DNA from: Caldilineaceae bacterium
GTDB lineage: Bacteria > Chloroflexota > Anaerolineae > Caldilineales > Caldilineaceae
Assembly (NCBI GenBank): GCA_020845455.1
Contig: JADLFO010000149.1
Coordinates: 1 to 48,248 of the forward strand
Length of the DNA stretch: 48,248 nucleotides
Reading direction: 5' to 3'
A program made the position numbers and the translations under genes. The notes below the pieces were generated by a model, which saw only the letters and a program-made list of their open reading frames with translations, had not been told where the DNA came from and made no database searches. Below are positions 17,981 through 28,845 of the stretch, in pieces. Each line of letters starts with the position of its first letter. Position 1 is the first letter of the stretch.

Positions 17981-19519
17981 ATGCCCGAACCTTTGCTCGA
18001 ACTGCGCGGCATCACCAAAACGTTCCCCGGCGTGGTCGCCCTGGATGGGGTGAGCTTTGACGTGCGGCCCGGTGAGGTCCATGCCCTCTTGGGTGAAAAC
18101 GGCGCAGGCAAGTCCACGCTGATCAAGATCATCGCCGGGGCCTATCAGCCGGATTCGGGCGAGTTGATCTTTAATGGCGAAGCGGTGCGGCTTGCCAGCC
18201 CGCGTGACGCCGCGGCCCGCGGCGTCGCCGTGATCTACCAGGAGATGAGTCTCTACCCCGAACTCTCGGTGGCGGAGAATATCTTTACGGGCCGTCACCC
18301 GCGTGGGCCGTTGGGCAGCGTCGACTGGCGGCGCATGGTAGACGGCGCCGAAGCGCTTTTCCGCACGCTGGATGTGGAACTCAACGTGCGCCACAAGGTC
18401 AGCCGTCTGACCGTGGGCAACCGCCAGCGTGTTGAGATCGCCAAGGCGCTCAGCCAGCAGGCGCGCATCCTGATTATGGACGAGCCGACCGCCTCGCTGA
18501 CCGCGCATGATGTGGAAATCCTCTTTGGCATCGTGCGCCGTCTGCGCGACCAGGGCGTCGGCATCGTCTACATCAGCCATCGCTTGGACGAGGTCTTTGA
18601 ACTGGCCGACCGCGTGACCGTGCTGCGCGACGGCAAATATGTGGGCACGCTGGATGTAAAAGAGGCGACGCCCGACCGGCTGATCAGCATGATGGTGGGC
18701 CGCACACTGGACAACCTCTTCCCCAAGGAGACGGTCCCCATCGGCGCCCCTGTATTGGAGGTGCGCGGCCTGACGCGCAGCGGCGTGGTCGAAGATATCT
18801 CGTTTGAGGTGCGCCGCGGCGAGATCGTGGGGCTGAGTGGTCTGGTCGGCTCTGGGCGCAGCGACTTGGCCCAGGCGATCTTTGGCGCGCACCCGCCCGA
18901 CCGCGGCGAGATCCGCATCGACGGCAAGCCGGTGCGCGTGCGCACCCCGCGCGATGCCATGCGTCTGGGCATCGCCTATGTCTCCGAAGACCGTCAGCGC
19001 CAAGGTCTAGTGCTGCCGATGTCGGTGAAGGAGAATATCACGCTGGCCGTGCTCACCGACCTGACCCGTTTTGGTTTTGTGCGGCTGCGCGACGAAGAGC
19101 GCCAAGCCGAGCGGTCGGTCGAGCGGTTGCGCGTGCGCACGCCGAGCCTGATGCAGCAGGTCGCCAACCTGTCGGGCGGCAACCAGCAAAAGGTAGTGCT
19201 TTCCAAATGGCTGTTGCGCCGGCCCAAACTGCTGATCTTGGACGAACCGACGCGCGGCATCGACGTGGGGGCCAAGGCCGAAATCCACCGGCTGATGAGC
19301 GAACTGGCGGCGCAAGGCATCGGCATTTTGATGATCTCCAGCGAACTGCCCGAAATCCTGGGGATGAGCGACCGCGTGCTGGTCATGCGCCGCGGGCGGC
19401 TGGTAGCGGAATTCGCACGCGCCGACGCCACCCAAGAAGCGATCATCGGCCAGGCGATGGGCGCGCCGCCGCCAACGCCGGTCGCCTCTACCGGCGTTTC
19501 CGAAGCGCCGGTCACATAG
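17981..19519 (+). CDS. Sugar ABC transporter ATPase, two ATP-binding domains (CUT2, RbsA/RhaT type)
   Basis: A 512-residue protein with two ABC domains. The first has Walker A GENGAGKST, and ILIMDEPTASLT as Walker B. The second has a degenerate Walker A (GLVGSGRSD), signature LSGGNQQK, and LLILDEPTRGIDVGAK. This duplicated arrangement is diagnostic of CUT2 importers for monosaccharides such as ribose, galactose or rhamnose. ATG 17981 is used; GTG 17972 with ACAGGG upstream is an alternative. It couples with the two permeases and binding protein that follow. The rhamnose isomerase downstream makes L-rhamnose (RhaFGHJ-like) the best guess for its sugar. Confidence 0.9.
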   Translation: MPEPLLELRGITKTFPGVVALDGVSFDVRPGEVHALLGENGAGKSTLIKIIAGAYQPDSGELIFNGEAVRLASPRDAAARGVAVIYQEMSLYPELSVAENIFTGRHPRGPLGSVDWRRMVDGAEALFRTLDVELNVRHKVSRLTVGNRQRVEIAKALSQQARILIMDEPTASLTAHDVEILFGIVRRLRDQGVGIVYISHRLDEVFELADRVTVLRDGKYVGTLDVKEATPDRLISMMVGRTLDNLFPKETVPIGAPVLEVRGLTRSGVVEDISFEVRRGEIVGLSGLVGSGRSDLAQAIFGAHPPDRGEIRIDGKPVRVRTPRDAMRLGIAYVSEDRQRQGLVLPMSVKENITLAVLTDLTRFGFVRLRDEERQAERSVERLRVRTPSLMQQVANLSGGNQQKVVLSKWLLRRPKLLILDEPTRGIDVGAKAEIHRLMSELAAQGIGILMISSELPEILGMSDRVLVMRRGRLVAEFARADATQEAIIGQAMGAPPPTPVASTGVSEAPVT

Positions 19520-19559
19520 GTTAGGCTGATGAGGGGGCTTGGCATATGAGGGGACAAGC

Positions 19560-20543
19560 ATGATGGCCGTACGTTCTGCTGCACTGCGACCCGCGGCGCG
19601 CACCTCTTGGCTGGAACGGCTGAACCAGGAGGTGCTGTTGACCGGCTTTTTAGTGATCTTGGTCGCCATCCTGACCGCGGTGCGCCCCGATTTTTTGAGC
19701 AAGCAGAGCGTGGCGTCGATGCTCCTGGACAGCAGCCATCTGATCGTCGCCGCTGTGGGCATGACGCTGGTGATCGTGGCCGGGGGCATCGACATCTCGG
19801 TCGGCTCGATGCTGGCCATGTGCGCCGTGGTGGGCGGCATCTTGGCGCGCGACGGCACTCCGCCGGAGCTTGCCATGCTTGCCATCGTGCTCACCGGCAC
19901 GGTCTTGGGCTTTGTCAACGGCGCGCTCGTCATCTGGGGGGGCATCCCGTCGATCATCGTCTCGCTGGGCATGTTGAGCATTTTGCGCGGCGGCGTCGTG
20001 CTCTTGACCGGCGGGTCGTGGATTCAGCATCTGCCTGAGGGCTTTTATATCGGGCAGCGCGCGGTGCTGGGCATTCCCGTGCCGATCCTGACGGCGGTGA
20101 TCGTGCTGACCCTCGCCGCGCTGTGGATGCGCTATTCGCCGCTAGGCCGCCAGGTCTATGCCGTGGGGGCCAACCGCGACGCCGCCCGGCTCACCGGCAT
20201 CAACGTCAAGGGCATCCAGTTGATGACCTTTGTGATCAACGGCACGCTGGTCGGGCTGGCTGCGCTGATCTTTGCCACCCGCTTCAGCGCTATCCAGACC
20301 AACGCCGGCGTGGGGTTTGAGCTTCAGGTGATCACCGCCGCCGTCGTGGGCGGGGTCAGCATCCTGGGCGGCGCGGGCACGGTGTTGGGCGCGGCCTTGG
20401 GCGGGCTGCTGCTCAACGTGATCGGCAAAGGCATGATCTTTCTGCGCGTCAGCGCCTATTGGCTGTTGGCCGTGCAGGGCGCGCTGATCCTGCTGGCGGT
20501 GGTGGTGGATATTTGGCGCAAGCGCCGTTTGGGTGAACTATAG
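19560..20543 (+). CDS. CUT2 sugar ABC transporter permease
   Basis: A 327-residue polytopic membrane protein of the RbsC/AraH permease family. It has about eight to ten hydrophobic segments, the LVIVAGGIDISVGSMLAM motif, and the conserved cytoplasmic loop GANRDAARLTGINV that contacts the ATPase. GAGGGG precedes ATG 19560, so the longer open frame from a TTG at 19539 is not used. It is 40 bases after the ATPase gene and pairs with the second permease, suggesting a heterodimeric channel. Confidence 0.9.
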   Translation: MMAVRSAALRPAARTSWLERLNQEVLLTGFLVILVAILTAVRPDFLSKQSVASMLLDSSHLIVAAVGMTLVIVAGGIDISVGSMLAMCAVVGGILARDGTPPELAMLAIVLTGTVLGFVNGALVIWGGIPSIIVSLGMLSILRGGVVLLTGGSWIQHLPEGFYIGQRAVLGIPVPILTAVIVLTLAALWMRYSPLGRQVYAVGANRDAARLTGINVKGIQLMTFVINGTLVGLAALIFATRFSAIQTNAGVGFELQVITAAVVGGVSILGGAGTVLGAALGGLLLNVIGKGMIFLRVSAYWLLAVQGALILLAVVVDIWRKRRLGEL

Positions 20544-20585
20544 ATAGGCAGATAGGTCGGGACTTTTCCTACATCAAGAGTTCTT

Positions 20586-21572
20586 ATGGCGAATATGACC
20601 CTGTCGCGCGCACCTACGTCTGTCACCTGGCGGCGCTATTTGAACCAGGAGAATATCCTGCTTCTGACGCTCCTGGTGATCATCCTGGTCTTGTCGCGCC
20701 TGAGCGACCGCTTTTTCACCTCGGCCAACTTGCTCAACCAGACGCGTCTCTTTGCCGAGGTGGGGCTGATGGCGCTGCCCATGACGCTGGTGATCATCAC
20801 CGGCGGGATCGACCTGTCGGTCAGCAGCGCCTTTGGCTGGTCGGCGGTGATGTTGGGGGTGGCGTGGGGCGTGTGGGGGCTGCCGCTTTGGGCCGCCATC
20901 GGCGTCAGCCTGTTCACGGGGCTGGTCGGGGGGCTGTTCAACGGCTGGATCGTGGCGCGCATCAAAGTGCCGCCGTTGATCACTACGCTGGCGACGCTCG
21001 CCATCTATCGCGGCATGGCCTACGGCATCAGTCAGGGCAAGCCGGTCAGCGGCTATCCCGACTGGTTCGAGGTCTTTGGGCAGGGCAGCATTGGCCCGCT
21101 GCCCACGCAGTTTGTGCTGTTGATCGTCCTCACGCTGGTGGTGGGCCTCTTTCTAGCGCGCACGCCTTGGGGGCGGTTTATCTACGCGATCGGCAGCAAC
21201 GCCGAGGCGGCGCGCTTTTCCGGCATCCCCGTCCAGCGCATTCTGCTGAGCATCTATGCCTTTAGCGGGCTGATGGCCGGGCTGGCGTCGGTCGTCTTTG
21301 TCAGCCGTGTGACGACCACGCGCGCCGATGCGGGCATCGGTCTAGAATTGGATGTGATCGCCGCCGTGGTCTTGGGCGGCACCAGCATCTATGGCGGCAA
21401 AGGGACGATTTTCGGCACGATCTTGGGGCTGGTCACGATTGCGCTGCTGCGCAACGGGTTGAGCTTGGCCGGGGTCAAAGGCGATGCGACGGTCGTGGTC
21501 ATCGGCGCGGTGCTGATCGTCGCCGTCTTTGTCAACCGGCTGTTGCGCGGCGAAAAGAGCGATGCCCGCTGA
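20586..21572 (+). CDS. Second CUT2 sugar ABC transporter permease
   Basis: A 328-residue RbsC-type permease, paralogous to its upstream neighbour. It has the motif LVIITGGIDLSVSSAFGW and the coupling loop GSNAEAARFSGIPV. Two different permeases with one double ATPase and one binding protein match the RhaFGHJ-type rhamnose importer arrangement known from several phyla. The ATG at 20586 follows AAGAG. The gap of 42 bases to the first permease holds nothing notable. Confidence 0.9.
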   Translation: MANMTLSRAPTSVTWRRYLNQENILLLTLLVIILVLSRLSDRFFTSANLLNQTRLFAEVGLMALPMTLVIITGGIDLSVSSAFGWSAVMLGVAWGVWGLPLWAAIGVSLFTGLVGGLFNGWIVARIKVPPLITTLATLAIYRGMAYGISQGKPVSGYPDWFEVFGQGSIGPLPTQFVLLIVLTLVVGLFLARTPWGRFIYAIGSNAEAARFSGIPVQRILLSIYAFSGLMAGLASVVFVSRVTTTRADAGIGLELDVIAAVVLGGTSIYGGKGTIFGTILGLVTIALLRNGLSLAGVKGDATVVVIGAVLIVAVFVNRLLRGEKSDAR

Positions 21573-21691
21573 TCGTCCGCTTTTTCTCGGTGGAGCGCCG
21601 CGCGCCGGACAAACGGCGGCACGGCTTTCACATAGGTAGTTCACACAGAGTGTAGTTTCGTTCAACATCAGGGAAGATAAGGGAGGATTCT

Positions 21692-23068
21692 ATGCAGCGA
21701 CGTCTCGGCTTGCTTATATCTGTGTTGCTGATCGCAGTGTTGGCGCTGGCCGCCTGTGGACGTGGGCGACAACAACCGACCCCTGCACCGGCCGCGGCCA
21801 CTGAAGCCCCGGCGGCCACAGAGGCCCCTGCCGCCACCGAAGCCCCCGCCGCCGGCGAAGCCGTCACCACCACCGAGGAGACGACTGCTACCGAAGAGGT
21901 GACCGCGACCGAGGAAGTCACCGCCGCCGAGGAGACCACCGCCACCGAAGAAGTGACCGCGACCGAGGAAGCGACGGCCACTGAAGAGGTGACTGGGACG
22001 GAAGAGGTCACAGGGACTGAGGAAGTCACTGCCGCCGAGGAAGTGACCGGCACGGAGGAAGTGACCGGCACGGGGGCGACGACCGAGACCGCTGAAGCTG
22101 CCCCTGCGGTCGCCTATAATGGCGGCGCCGCCGTCAACGCTCCCGACAAGGCGGGCCAGGACATCGTGGTCTTCGACGTGCCCAAGCTGATCGGCATCGA
22201 CTACTTCAACGCCACCGGCCAGGGCATGCAGGAAGCCGCCGATGAACTGGGCAACGTCACCTACACCCAGGACGGCCCGACCGAAGGCCGCGTCGACCGC
22301 CAGATCGAGTTCATCGACAACTTCATCACCCAGAACCCGGATGCCATTGTCTTTGCCAGCAACGACCCGGTTGCCATTTCACCGGTGCTGGAAAAAGCTC
22401 TGGCCGTCGGTATCCATGTCGTGGGCTATGACGCCGACGCCGAACCGCAGGCGCGCGAGTTTTTTGTCAACCAGGCCACCTTCGAGGCCATCGGCAAGGC
22501 GCTGATCGATTCCATGGTCGCCCAGGTGGGCGAAGAGGCCCAGGTTGCCATCGTGACCAGCAGCCTGACCGCGCCCAACCAGAACGCCTGGATCGAAGAG
22601 ATGACCAAGTACCGCGATGCCAACTATCCCGGTCTGGAGTTTGTGGACACGCGGCCCAGCGAGGAGGACCAGAACCTCGCCTTCCAGGTCACCAACGACC
22701 TGCTCTTGGCCTACCCCGACCTCAAGGGCGTCTTTGGCCTGAGTTCGGTCGCCTTTCCCGGCGCGGCGGAAGCCGTGTCGCAGTCGGGCAAATGTGGTCA
22801 GGTGGCTGTGGTTGGGCTGAGCACCCCCAACTCCATGCGCCAATATGTCAAGGATGGCTGTGTCAAGGACGTGGTGCTGTGGAACCCGGTCGATTTGGGT
22901 TATGCCACCATCTACGCCGTGCGCGCCCTGGTGGACGGTGAACTCACGCCCGAATCCGCCACCCTCAACGCCGGGCGGCTGGGTGAACTCAAGGTGCAGG
23001 GCAGCGAAATCCTGTTGGGCGACCCCTTCATCTACACCGCCGACAACATCGACGATTTTAACTTCTAG
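21692..23068 (+). CDS. CUT2 sugar-binding lipoprotein with acidic Thr-Glu repeat linker
   Basis: A 458-residue solute-binding lipoprotein. The signal peptide ends in lipobox LAAC with Cys22 as the anchoring residue. A linker follows: three TEAPAA units (37-54), then eleven hexads of the form TEEVTA/TEEVTG (61-126). The periplasmic-binding-protein type I fold begins about residue 155 (DIVVFDVPKLIGIDYFN) and includes DAIVFASNDPVAISPVLEKA, as in rhamnose-binding RhaS/RhaF proteins. It captures the sugar outside the membrane for the CUT2 permeases. GGGAGG precedes the ATG. The linker is much longer than usual and would hold the domain well away from the membrane. Confidence 0.9.
   Translation: MQRRLGLLISVLLIAVLALAACGRGRQQPTPAPAAATEAPAATEAPAATEAPAAGEAVTTTEETTATEEVTATEEVTAAEETTATEEVTATEEATATEEVTGTEEVTGTEEVTAAEEVTGTEEVTGTGATTETAEAAPAVAYNGGAAVNAPDKAGQDIVVFDVPKLIGIDYFNATGQGMQEAADELGNVTYTQDGPTEGRVDRQIEFIDNFITQNPDAIVFASNDPVAISPVLEKALAVGIHVVGYDADAEPQAREFFVNQATFEAIGKALIDSMVAQVGEEAQVAIVTSSLTAPNQNAWIEEMTKYRDANYPGLEFVDTRPSEEDQNLAFQVTNDLLLAYPDLKGVFGLSSVAFPGAAEAVSQSGKCGQVAVVGLSTPNSMRQYVKDGCVKDVVLWNPVDLGYATIYAVRALVDGELTPESATLNAGRLGELKVQGSEILLGDPFIYTADNIDDFNF
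21800..22069 (+). repeat. In-frame 18-bp repeat array encoding the binding-protein linker
   Basis: Three 18-bp TEAPAA-coding units (21800-21853) are followed by eleven 18-bp hexad units (21872-22069). The units share codons unevenly, so the array has partly diverged, but it is still prone to slippage. Confidence 0.85.
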
Positions 23069-23074
23069 GCTTGG

Positions 23075-23284
23075 CCCGCAGGCTGCGGGAGTCTACGGCT
23101 TATCTGGCTGAGGCAGCCGGTACGCAGGACGCGCTTATGATAGCCCTGCGTACCGGTTCCGACCCCTCCCGGATGATTCCCGGCATTGGAGGGCCGAGTT
23201 ATATTGGAACGATCCGTACTGGATCGGGCAGTGCGCTGACCAAATTCGAGCCAATTCCAATCCCCGCCGGCCTTGATAGGCCGG
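23075..23284 (+). promoter_or_regulatory. Chain of hairpins between binding-protein and isomerase genes
   Basis: The 278-base gap holds four clear stems: CCCGCA/TGCGGG (23075-23089), a perfect 12-bp stem (23117-23128 with 23145-23156), CGATCC/GGATCG (23210-23226) and CCGGCCT/AGGCCGG (23267-23284). None has a T-tract. They may protect the binding-protein mRNA or partly terminate. No promoter was recognised here. Confidence 0.65.
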
Positions 23285-23346
23285 TGCGCCGATAACCTTC
23301 CCCCGACCGGATCCACCTACTCACCTGATGAAGGAGAGCTATTGCT

Positions 23347-24591
<1,245 letters not shown>

Positions 24592-24651
24592 ACAGCCGGA
24601 CGCTTGAAAAACAGTGGGCGGCCGCTGCTTGCCGATCCCGCGGAGGATGCT

Positions 24652-26022
24652 ATGACCCATGTGCTAGAGCGTACAGAATTGGAAGCGCAGCTCAACGACT
24701 TCCGCCCGGACGCGCGCGCCGCCGCGCTGGACGAACTGCTGCGCTGCCACCCGACCGCACCTGTGCCGGCGGCACAGACACACGCGCCTGAGGTGGCGAA
24801 TATGCACTGCCATACCTTTTTCTCGTTCAACGCCTACGGCTATTCGCCCACAGGGCTGGCCTGGCTGGGCCGCAGCCAGGGCTATCAGCTGATGGGCATT
24901 GTCGATTTCGACGTGCTTGACGGCGTGGACGAATTTTTGGCGGCCTGTGACCAGACCGGCGTGCGCGGCAGCGCCGGGATCGAGACGCGCGTCTATCTGC
25001 CGGAGTTCGAGCAATATGAGATGAACTCTCCCGGCGAGCCGGGCGTGCTCTATCACATGGGGATCGGCTTCACCACCACGCAGGTAGGGCCGGAGGCCGC
25101 GGCGCTGATCGCCGAACTGCGCGGCCAGTCGGCGGGGCGCAACCAAGGGTTGATCGAACGGGTCAACGCCCATCTTGCGCCGGTGACGATCGGCTACGCC
25201 GCCGACGTGCTGCCCCTGACGCCCGCGGGCAACGCTACCGAACGCCATATCGTGGTGGCCTATCTGCGCGCCGCCGAGTCGCACTATCCAAATGCGGCGG
25301 CGCGCACCCGTTTTTGGGCGGGCAAGCTGCAGATGGCCGAGGACGCGGTCGCCACGGCTATGAGCAGCGCCGCCGGCTTCCAAAACCTGGTGCGCGCCAA
25401 GCTGATGAAGCAGGGCGGCGTGGGCTATGTGCAGCCGGGGCATGACACCTTCCCACCCATCGATAAACTGCACGCCATGATCCTGGCCTGCGGCGCGCTG
25501 CCCTGCGCCGCCTGGCTGGACGGCACAACTCCGGGCGAGGAGCGCATCGAGGAATTGCTCGACCTGCTGGTGGGCAAGGGCGCGGTGGCGCTCAACATCG
25601 TGCCCGACCGCAACTGGGACATCAAAGACCCGGCCACGCGCGATCTGAAGGTGCGTAAGCTCTATGAAGTGGTCGAACTGGCGCGCGCGATGGACCTGCC
25701 GCTCAACATCGGCACCGAGATGAACAGCTTCGGTCAAAAGCTAGTCGACGACTTCGCCGCGCCCGCGCTCCAGCCCGTGCGCCAGGACTTCGTCGACGGC
25801 GCTTACTTTATCTATGGGCACACGGTCTTGCAGCGCCGCGCCGGGCTGGGCTATCAAAGCGCCTGGGCCGCGAGCTATCTGCCCACGCGCTGCGACCGCA
25901 ACCGCTTCTACCGGCGCGTGGGGCAGATCGTGCCGCCCGGCGCGGCGGGCGCGGCCCTGCTGCGTGGGGTGGACGGGCGGATGACGCCGGAACAACTGCT
26001 GGCGCATATTCAGGCAGCATAA
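24652..26022 (+). CDS. PHP-domain protein of unknown substrate
   Basis: A 456-residue protein with PHP-type metal-binding marks: [16 protein letters not shown] near residue 50 and [13 protein letters not shown], then GIETRVY and a late [20 protein letters not shown] proteins are metal-dependent phosphoesterases, such as histidinol phosphatase and polymerase PHP domains. The HxH near the N-terminus and later Glu/His residues would form the site. It lies between rhaI and the next binding-protein gene, and its stop overlaps the following ATG (TAATG). It is therefore probably a sugar-operon phosphoesterase or hydrolase, but no reaction can be assigned. CGGAGG precedes the ATG. Confidence 0.75.
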   Translation: MTHVLERTELEAQLNDFRPDARAAALDELLRCHPTAPVPAAQTHAPEVANMHCHTFFSFNAYGYSPTGLAWLGRSQGYQLMGIVDFDVLDGVDEFLAACDQTGVRGSAGIETRVYLPEFEQYEMNSPGEPGVLYHMGIGFTTTQVGPEAAALIAELRGQSAGRNQGLIERVNAHLAPVTIGYAADVLPLTPAGNATERHIVVAYLRAAESHYPNAAARTRFWAGKLQMAEDAVATAMSSAAGFQNLVRAKLMKQGGVGYVQPGHDTFPPIDKLHAMILACGALPCAAWLDGTTPGEERIEELLDLLVGKGAVALNIVPDRNWDIKDPATRDLKVRKLYEVVELARAMDLPLNIGTEMNSFGQKLVDDFAAPALQPVRQDFVDGAYFIYGHTVLQRRAGLGYQSAWAASYLPTRCDRNRFYRRVGQIVPPGAAGAALLRGVDGRMTPEQLLAHIQAA

Positions 26023-27374
26023 TGAAGACCGATCCATCCTCTAACCGTGATCGCCCTACCCTCAGCCGGCGCGCGCTCCTGCGTGTGGCAAGCGGCGTTA
26101 CGACAGGGGTAATGTTAGCCGGTTGTGGCCGTTGGCTGCGCTTCGGCGCAGATCGCGACGCGCCCACCCCGGAGCCGCAGGAGATTCACTTCCTGGCGCG
26201 CCCTGATTTGCGTGAAGCCTTTGCCATAGACGATGCGGTCGAGGCATGGAACGCCGAGTCCGCCCAGCAGGTTATACTGGAAGACCTCGTGGGCGACGCG
26301 CTCGACGCGGCCCAGACAGTCCAGTCGGCCCTGGCCGCAGGCGAACAAGCCTGGGATGGCTACGCCATGATCGAAGCGCCGTGGGTCATCGCCGACTGGG
26401 TAGAGCGCGGCCTGATTCAACCGCTGGACGACCTGATCCTGGTCTCTTCCGTCCCGGACGCCGAAAAGGTGGTGGCAGGCATCATCCCCTCGGTGCTGGC
26501 CGTCACCCAGCACGAAGGCCACCAATATCTCATCCCCGCCAATCTCAGCAGCATCAGTCTGGGCTGGTTTAGGGAACCGCTGGAGATCGCGGGCGTGGAG
26601 CCACCCCAGACCTGGGATGAAGTGCGCGCGGCGGCAGAGCAGATCAAGATCGCCGCGCCCGGGTGGACACCCTTTGACGCTCTGTGGACGCCGCTGGCCG
26701 ACCATATCTCGCTGGTCTGGGGCGCGACCAACACCCCGCTAACCGACGAGGGATTGATTGACTGGACGGGCGAAGCGTCACTGGCCGCGCTCCGCTGGAA
26801 ACAGGAGATGGTTGCCGCCGAGCTGATGCCCGCAGACCATGCGTCAAGCCTGGACAACTGGCTGCGCGGCGACACCGCCATCATGAACCTGGTGGATGCG
26901 CTCGGTCCCATCTCCCAGCAGATACGCGGTGTGGGCGTGTCGGCCGCTGGCCTGCCCATCCGCCGTGAAAAAGACGACCCCAAGGCGGGTACGCCCTTTT
27001 GGTCGTATGGCTGTGCGGTGCTGAAGAACGCCGCCAACCCGCAGGGCATGATTGATTTTTTTCTGGGATGGTTTGGCCCTAACAACCAGGCCACCGGCAG
27101 GTATGCGGCCACGGTCGCAATCAAACCGGCCTACCAATACACCTACGACGAGTTTATTGTGAACGACCCCGACCAGCAATGGCAGCTTGATATGTTGGAG
27201 ATTGTGCGCAATTCAGTCCCTTTCCCGGCCAACCGCTATTGGTGGCTGCAAAACACCATTGCCGCCGCCTGGATCGAAAAGGCTGTAAGCCCGCGCGCCC
27301 CCCTCAGCGCCGAGCAAGCCATGCAGTCCGCGCGCGACGAGATGCAGGCCGCTATCGACAGCCTGTCTGTATAG
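26022..27374 (+). CDS. Tat-exported sugar-binding lipoprotein (CUT1 family), copy 1
   Basis: A 450-residue extracellular solute-binding protein. The N-terminus has a twin-arginine motif SRRALLR (15-21), a hydrophobic stretch and lipobox LAGC with Cys35. The mature part resembles CUT1 family binding proteins (FLARPDLREAFAIDDAVEAWNAE, LIQPLDDLI, GVEPPQTWDEVRAAAEQIK). It is clearly paralogous to the next gene along the whole length, so the pair arose by tandem duplication. It would feed the two CUT1 permeases downstream. Its start overlaps the PHP stop by one base. The sugar is unknown; neighbouring enzymes suggest a ketohexose or polyol. Confidence 0.88.
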   Translation: MKTDPSSNRDRPTLSRRALLRVASGVTTGVMLAGCGRWLRFGADRDAPTPEPQEIHFLARPDLREAFAIDDAVEAWNAESAQQVILEDLVGDALDAAQTVQSALAAGEQAWDGYAMIEAPWVIADWVERGLIQPLDDLILVSSVPDAEKVVAGIIPSVLAVTQHEGHQYLIPANLSSISLGWFREPLEIAGVEPPQTWDEVRAAAEQIKIAAPGWTPFDALWTPLADHISLVWGATNTPLTDEGLIDWTGEASLAALRWKQEMVAAELMPADHASSLDNWLRGDTAIMNLVDALGPISQQIRGVGVSAAGLPIRREKDDPKAGTPFWSYGCAVLKNAANPQGMIDFFLGWFGPNNQATGRYAATVAIKPAYQYTYDEFIVNDPDQQWQLDMLEIVRNSVPFPANRYWWLQNTIAAAWIEKAVSPRAPLSAEQAMQSARDEMQAAIDSLSV

Positions 27375-27482
27375 CACGTGCGCCCCAACAAGGATGTAGC
27401 TCCCCCATGGCCGGACAGCCCCACCGCCCGGCTGTAAATATAAAAACCGTTATCAGAACCAGCTTTGAAAAGGAGAGTTCCA

Positions 27483-28838
27483 ATGGAGTCCCAACCAACC
27501 AACCGCACTGCTGCCCACGGGTTGAGCCGCCGCCAGTTCTTACAGGCGACCGGCGGCGTCGCCTTGGGCGCATTGCTGGCGGCCTGCGCCGCCCCGGCTG
27601 CCGCGCCAAGCGGCGGCGCGGCGGGGGAAGCCGCCCCGGCCCAGGGCGCAAAGGAGATCAACTTCCTGGTGCGCCCCGACATCCGCAGCGCCTATGCCGC
27701 CGACGCCGCGGCCGAAGCTTGGAACGCCGAGTTCGAACAGAAGATCGTATTGGATGAGCCGGCAGGCGCGGCCGACACCAAAATCCAGGCCGCCATGGCC
27801 GCGGGCGACCTGATCTGGGATGGCTTTGCCGTGATCGAAGGGCCGTGGGCCATCGAAAGCTGGGTCAGCCGCCAGCTGATCCAGCCGCTCGACGACCTGA
27901 TCGCAGTCTCTACCGTTCCCGACGCCGACAAGGTGATCCCGGCCATCATCCCTTCGGTGTTGGAGTCGAGCAAGTATGAGGGCAAGCAGTACACCATCCC
28001 CGGCAACGTGGGCAGTGTGGCGCTCGGCTGGTTCTTCGAGCCGTTGGAGGCCGCCGGCGTCGAGCCGCCGCAGACCTGGGACGAGGTGCGCGCCGCCGCC
28101 GAGAAGATCAAGGAGGCCGCACCCGACTGGACCCCTTACGATGCCGCCTGTTCGCCGCTGTGCGACCTCATCGCCATGATCTGGGGCGCGACCTCTACCC
28201 CGCTCACCGACGAGGGGCTGGTCGACTGGACCGGCGAAGCGTCCACCGCCGCGCTCACTTGGATGCAGGAGATGGTCGCCGCCGAACTGATGCCCGGCGT
28301 ACACAGCGAGAGCTTTGGCAACTGGCTCAAGGGCGGCACCGCCATCATGTCCTCCTATGACGTGCATGGCACCATGGCGCAGCAGACCTTTGGCGTCGAT
28401 GCGGCGACCACGGGCATCAATATCCGGCGTGAGAAGGACAACCCCCAGGCGGGCGCGCCCTTCTGGCTCAACGGCAGCGTGGTGCTGCAAAACGCCGAGA
28501 ACCCGCAGGGGATGATCGACTTCTATCTGTGGTGGTTTGGCCCCAGCAACAAGGCCACGGGCCAGCAGATCGCCACCGTGGCGGCCAAACCCGCCTATCA
28601 ATACACCTACGACGAGTTCATCGCCGGCGACCCGGTGCAGCAGTGGCAGATCGACGGGATTGAACTGGTGCGCAACTCCGTGCCCTTCCCGGCCAACCTG
28701 TTCTGGGGGATCCAGAACACGGCGGCTGCGCCCTGGATCGAAAAGGCGCTTGACCCGGCCAACAACCTCAGCGCCGCGGAAGCGATGCAGAGCGCGCTCG
28801 ACGAAATGCACATCGAGATGGACAAGCTGCGCAGCTAG
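27483..28838 (+). CDS. Tat-exported sugar-binding lipoprotein (CUT1 family), copy 2
   Basis: A 451-residue paralogue of the preceding gene with a better twin-arginine motif (SRRQFLQ, 15-21) and lipobox LAAC with Cys35, followed by an Ala/Gly-rich linker. The mature domain keeps the same landmarks: FLVRPDIRSAYAADAAAEAWNAE, GVEPPQTWDEVRAAAEKIK and NSVPFPANLFW. AAAGGAGA precedes the ATG. A very stable 15-bp hairpin follows within 8 bases, which may protect this message so the binding protein is made in excess over the permeases. The duplication may give two affinities or sugars for one transporter. Confidence 0.9.
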   Translation: MESQPTNRTAAHGLSRRQFLQATGGVALGALLAACAAPAAAPSGGAAGEAAPAQGAKEINFLVRPDIRSAYAADAAAEAWNAEFEQKIVLDEPAGAADTKIQAAMAAGDLIWDGFAVIEGPWAIESWVSRQLIQPLDDLIAVSTVPDADKVIPAIIPSVLESSKYEGKQYTIPGNVGSVALGWFFEPLEAAGVEPPQTWDEVRAAAEKIKEAAPDWTPYDAACSPLCDLIAMIWGATSTPLTDEGLVDWTGEASTAALTWMQEMVAAELMPGVHSESFGNWLKGGTAIMSSYDVHGTMAQQTFGVDAATTGINIRREKDNPQAGAPFWLNGSVVLQNAENPQGMIDFYLWWFGPSNKATGQQIATVAAKPAYQYTYDEFIAGDPVQQWQIDGIELVRNSVPFPANLFWGIQNTAAAPWIEKALDPANNLSAAEAMQSALDEMHIEMDKLRS

Positions 28839-28845
28839 GCTGTGC

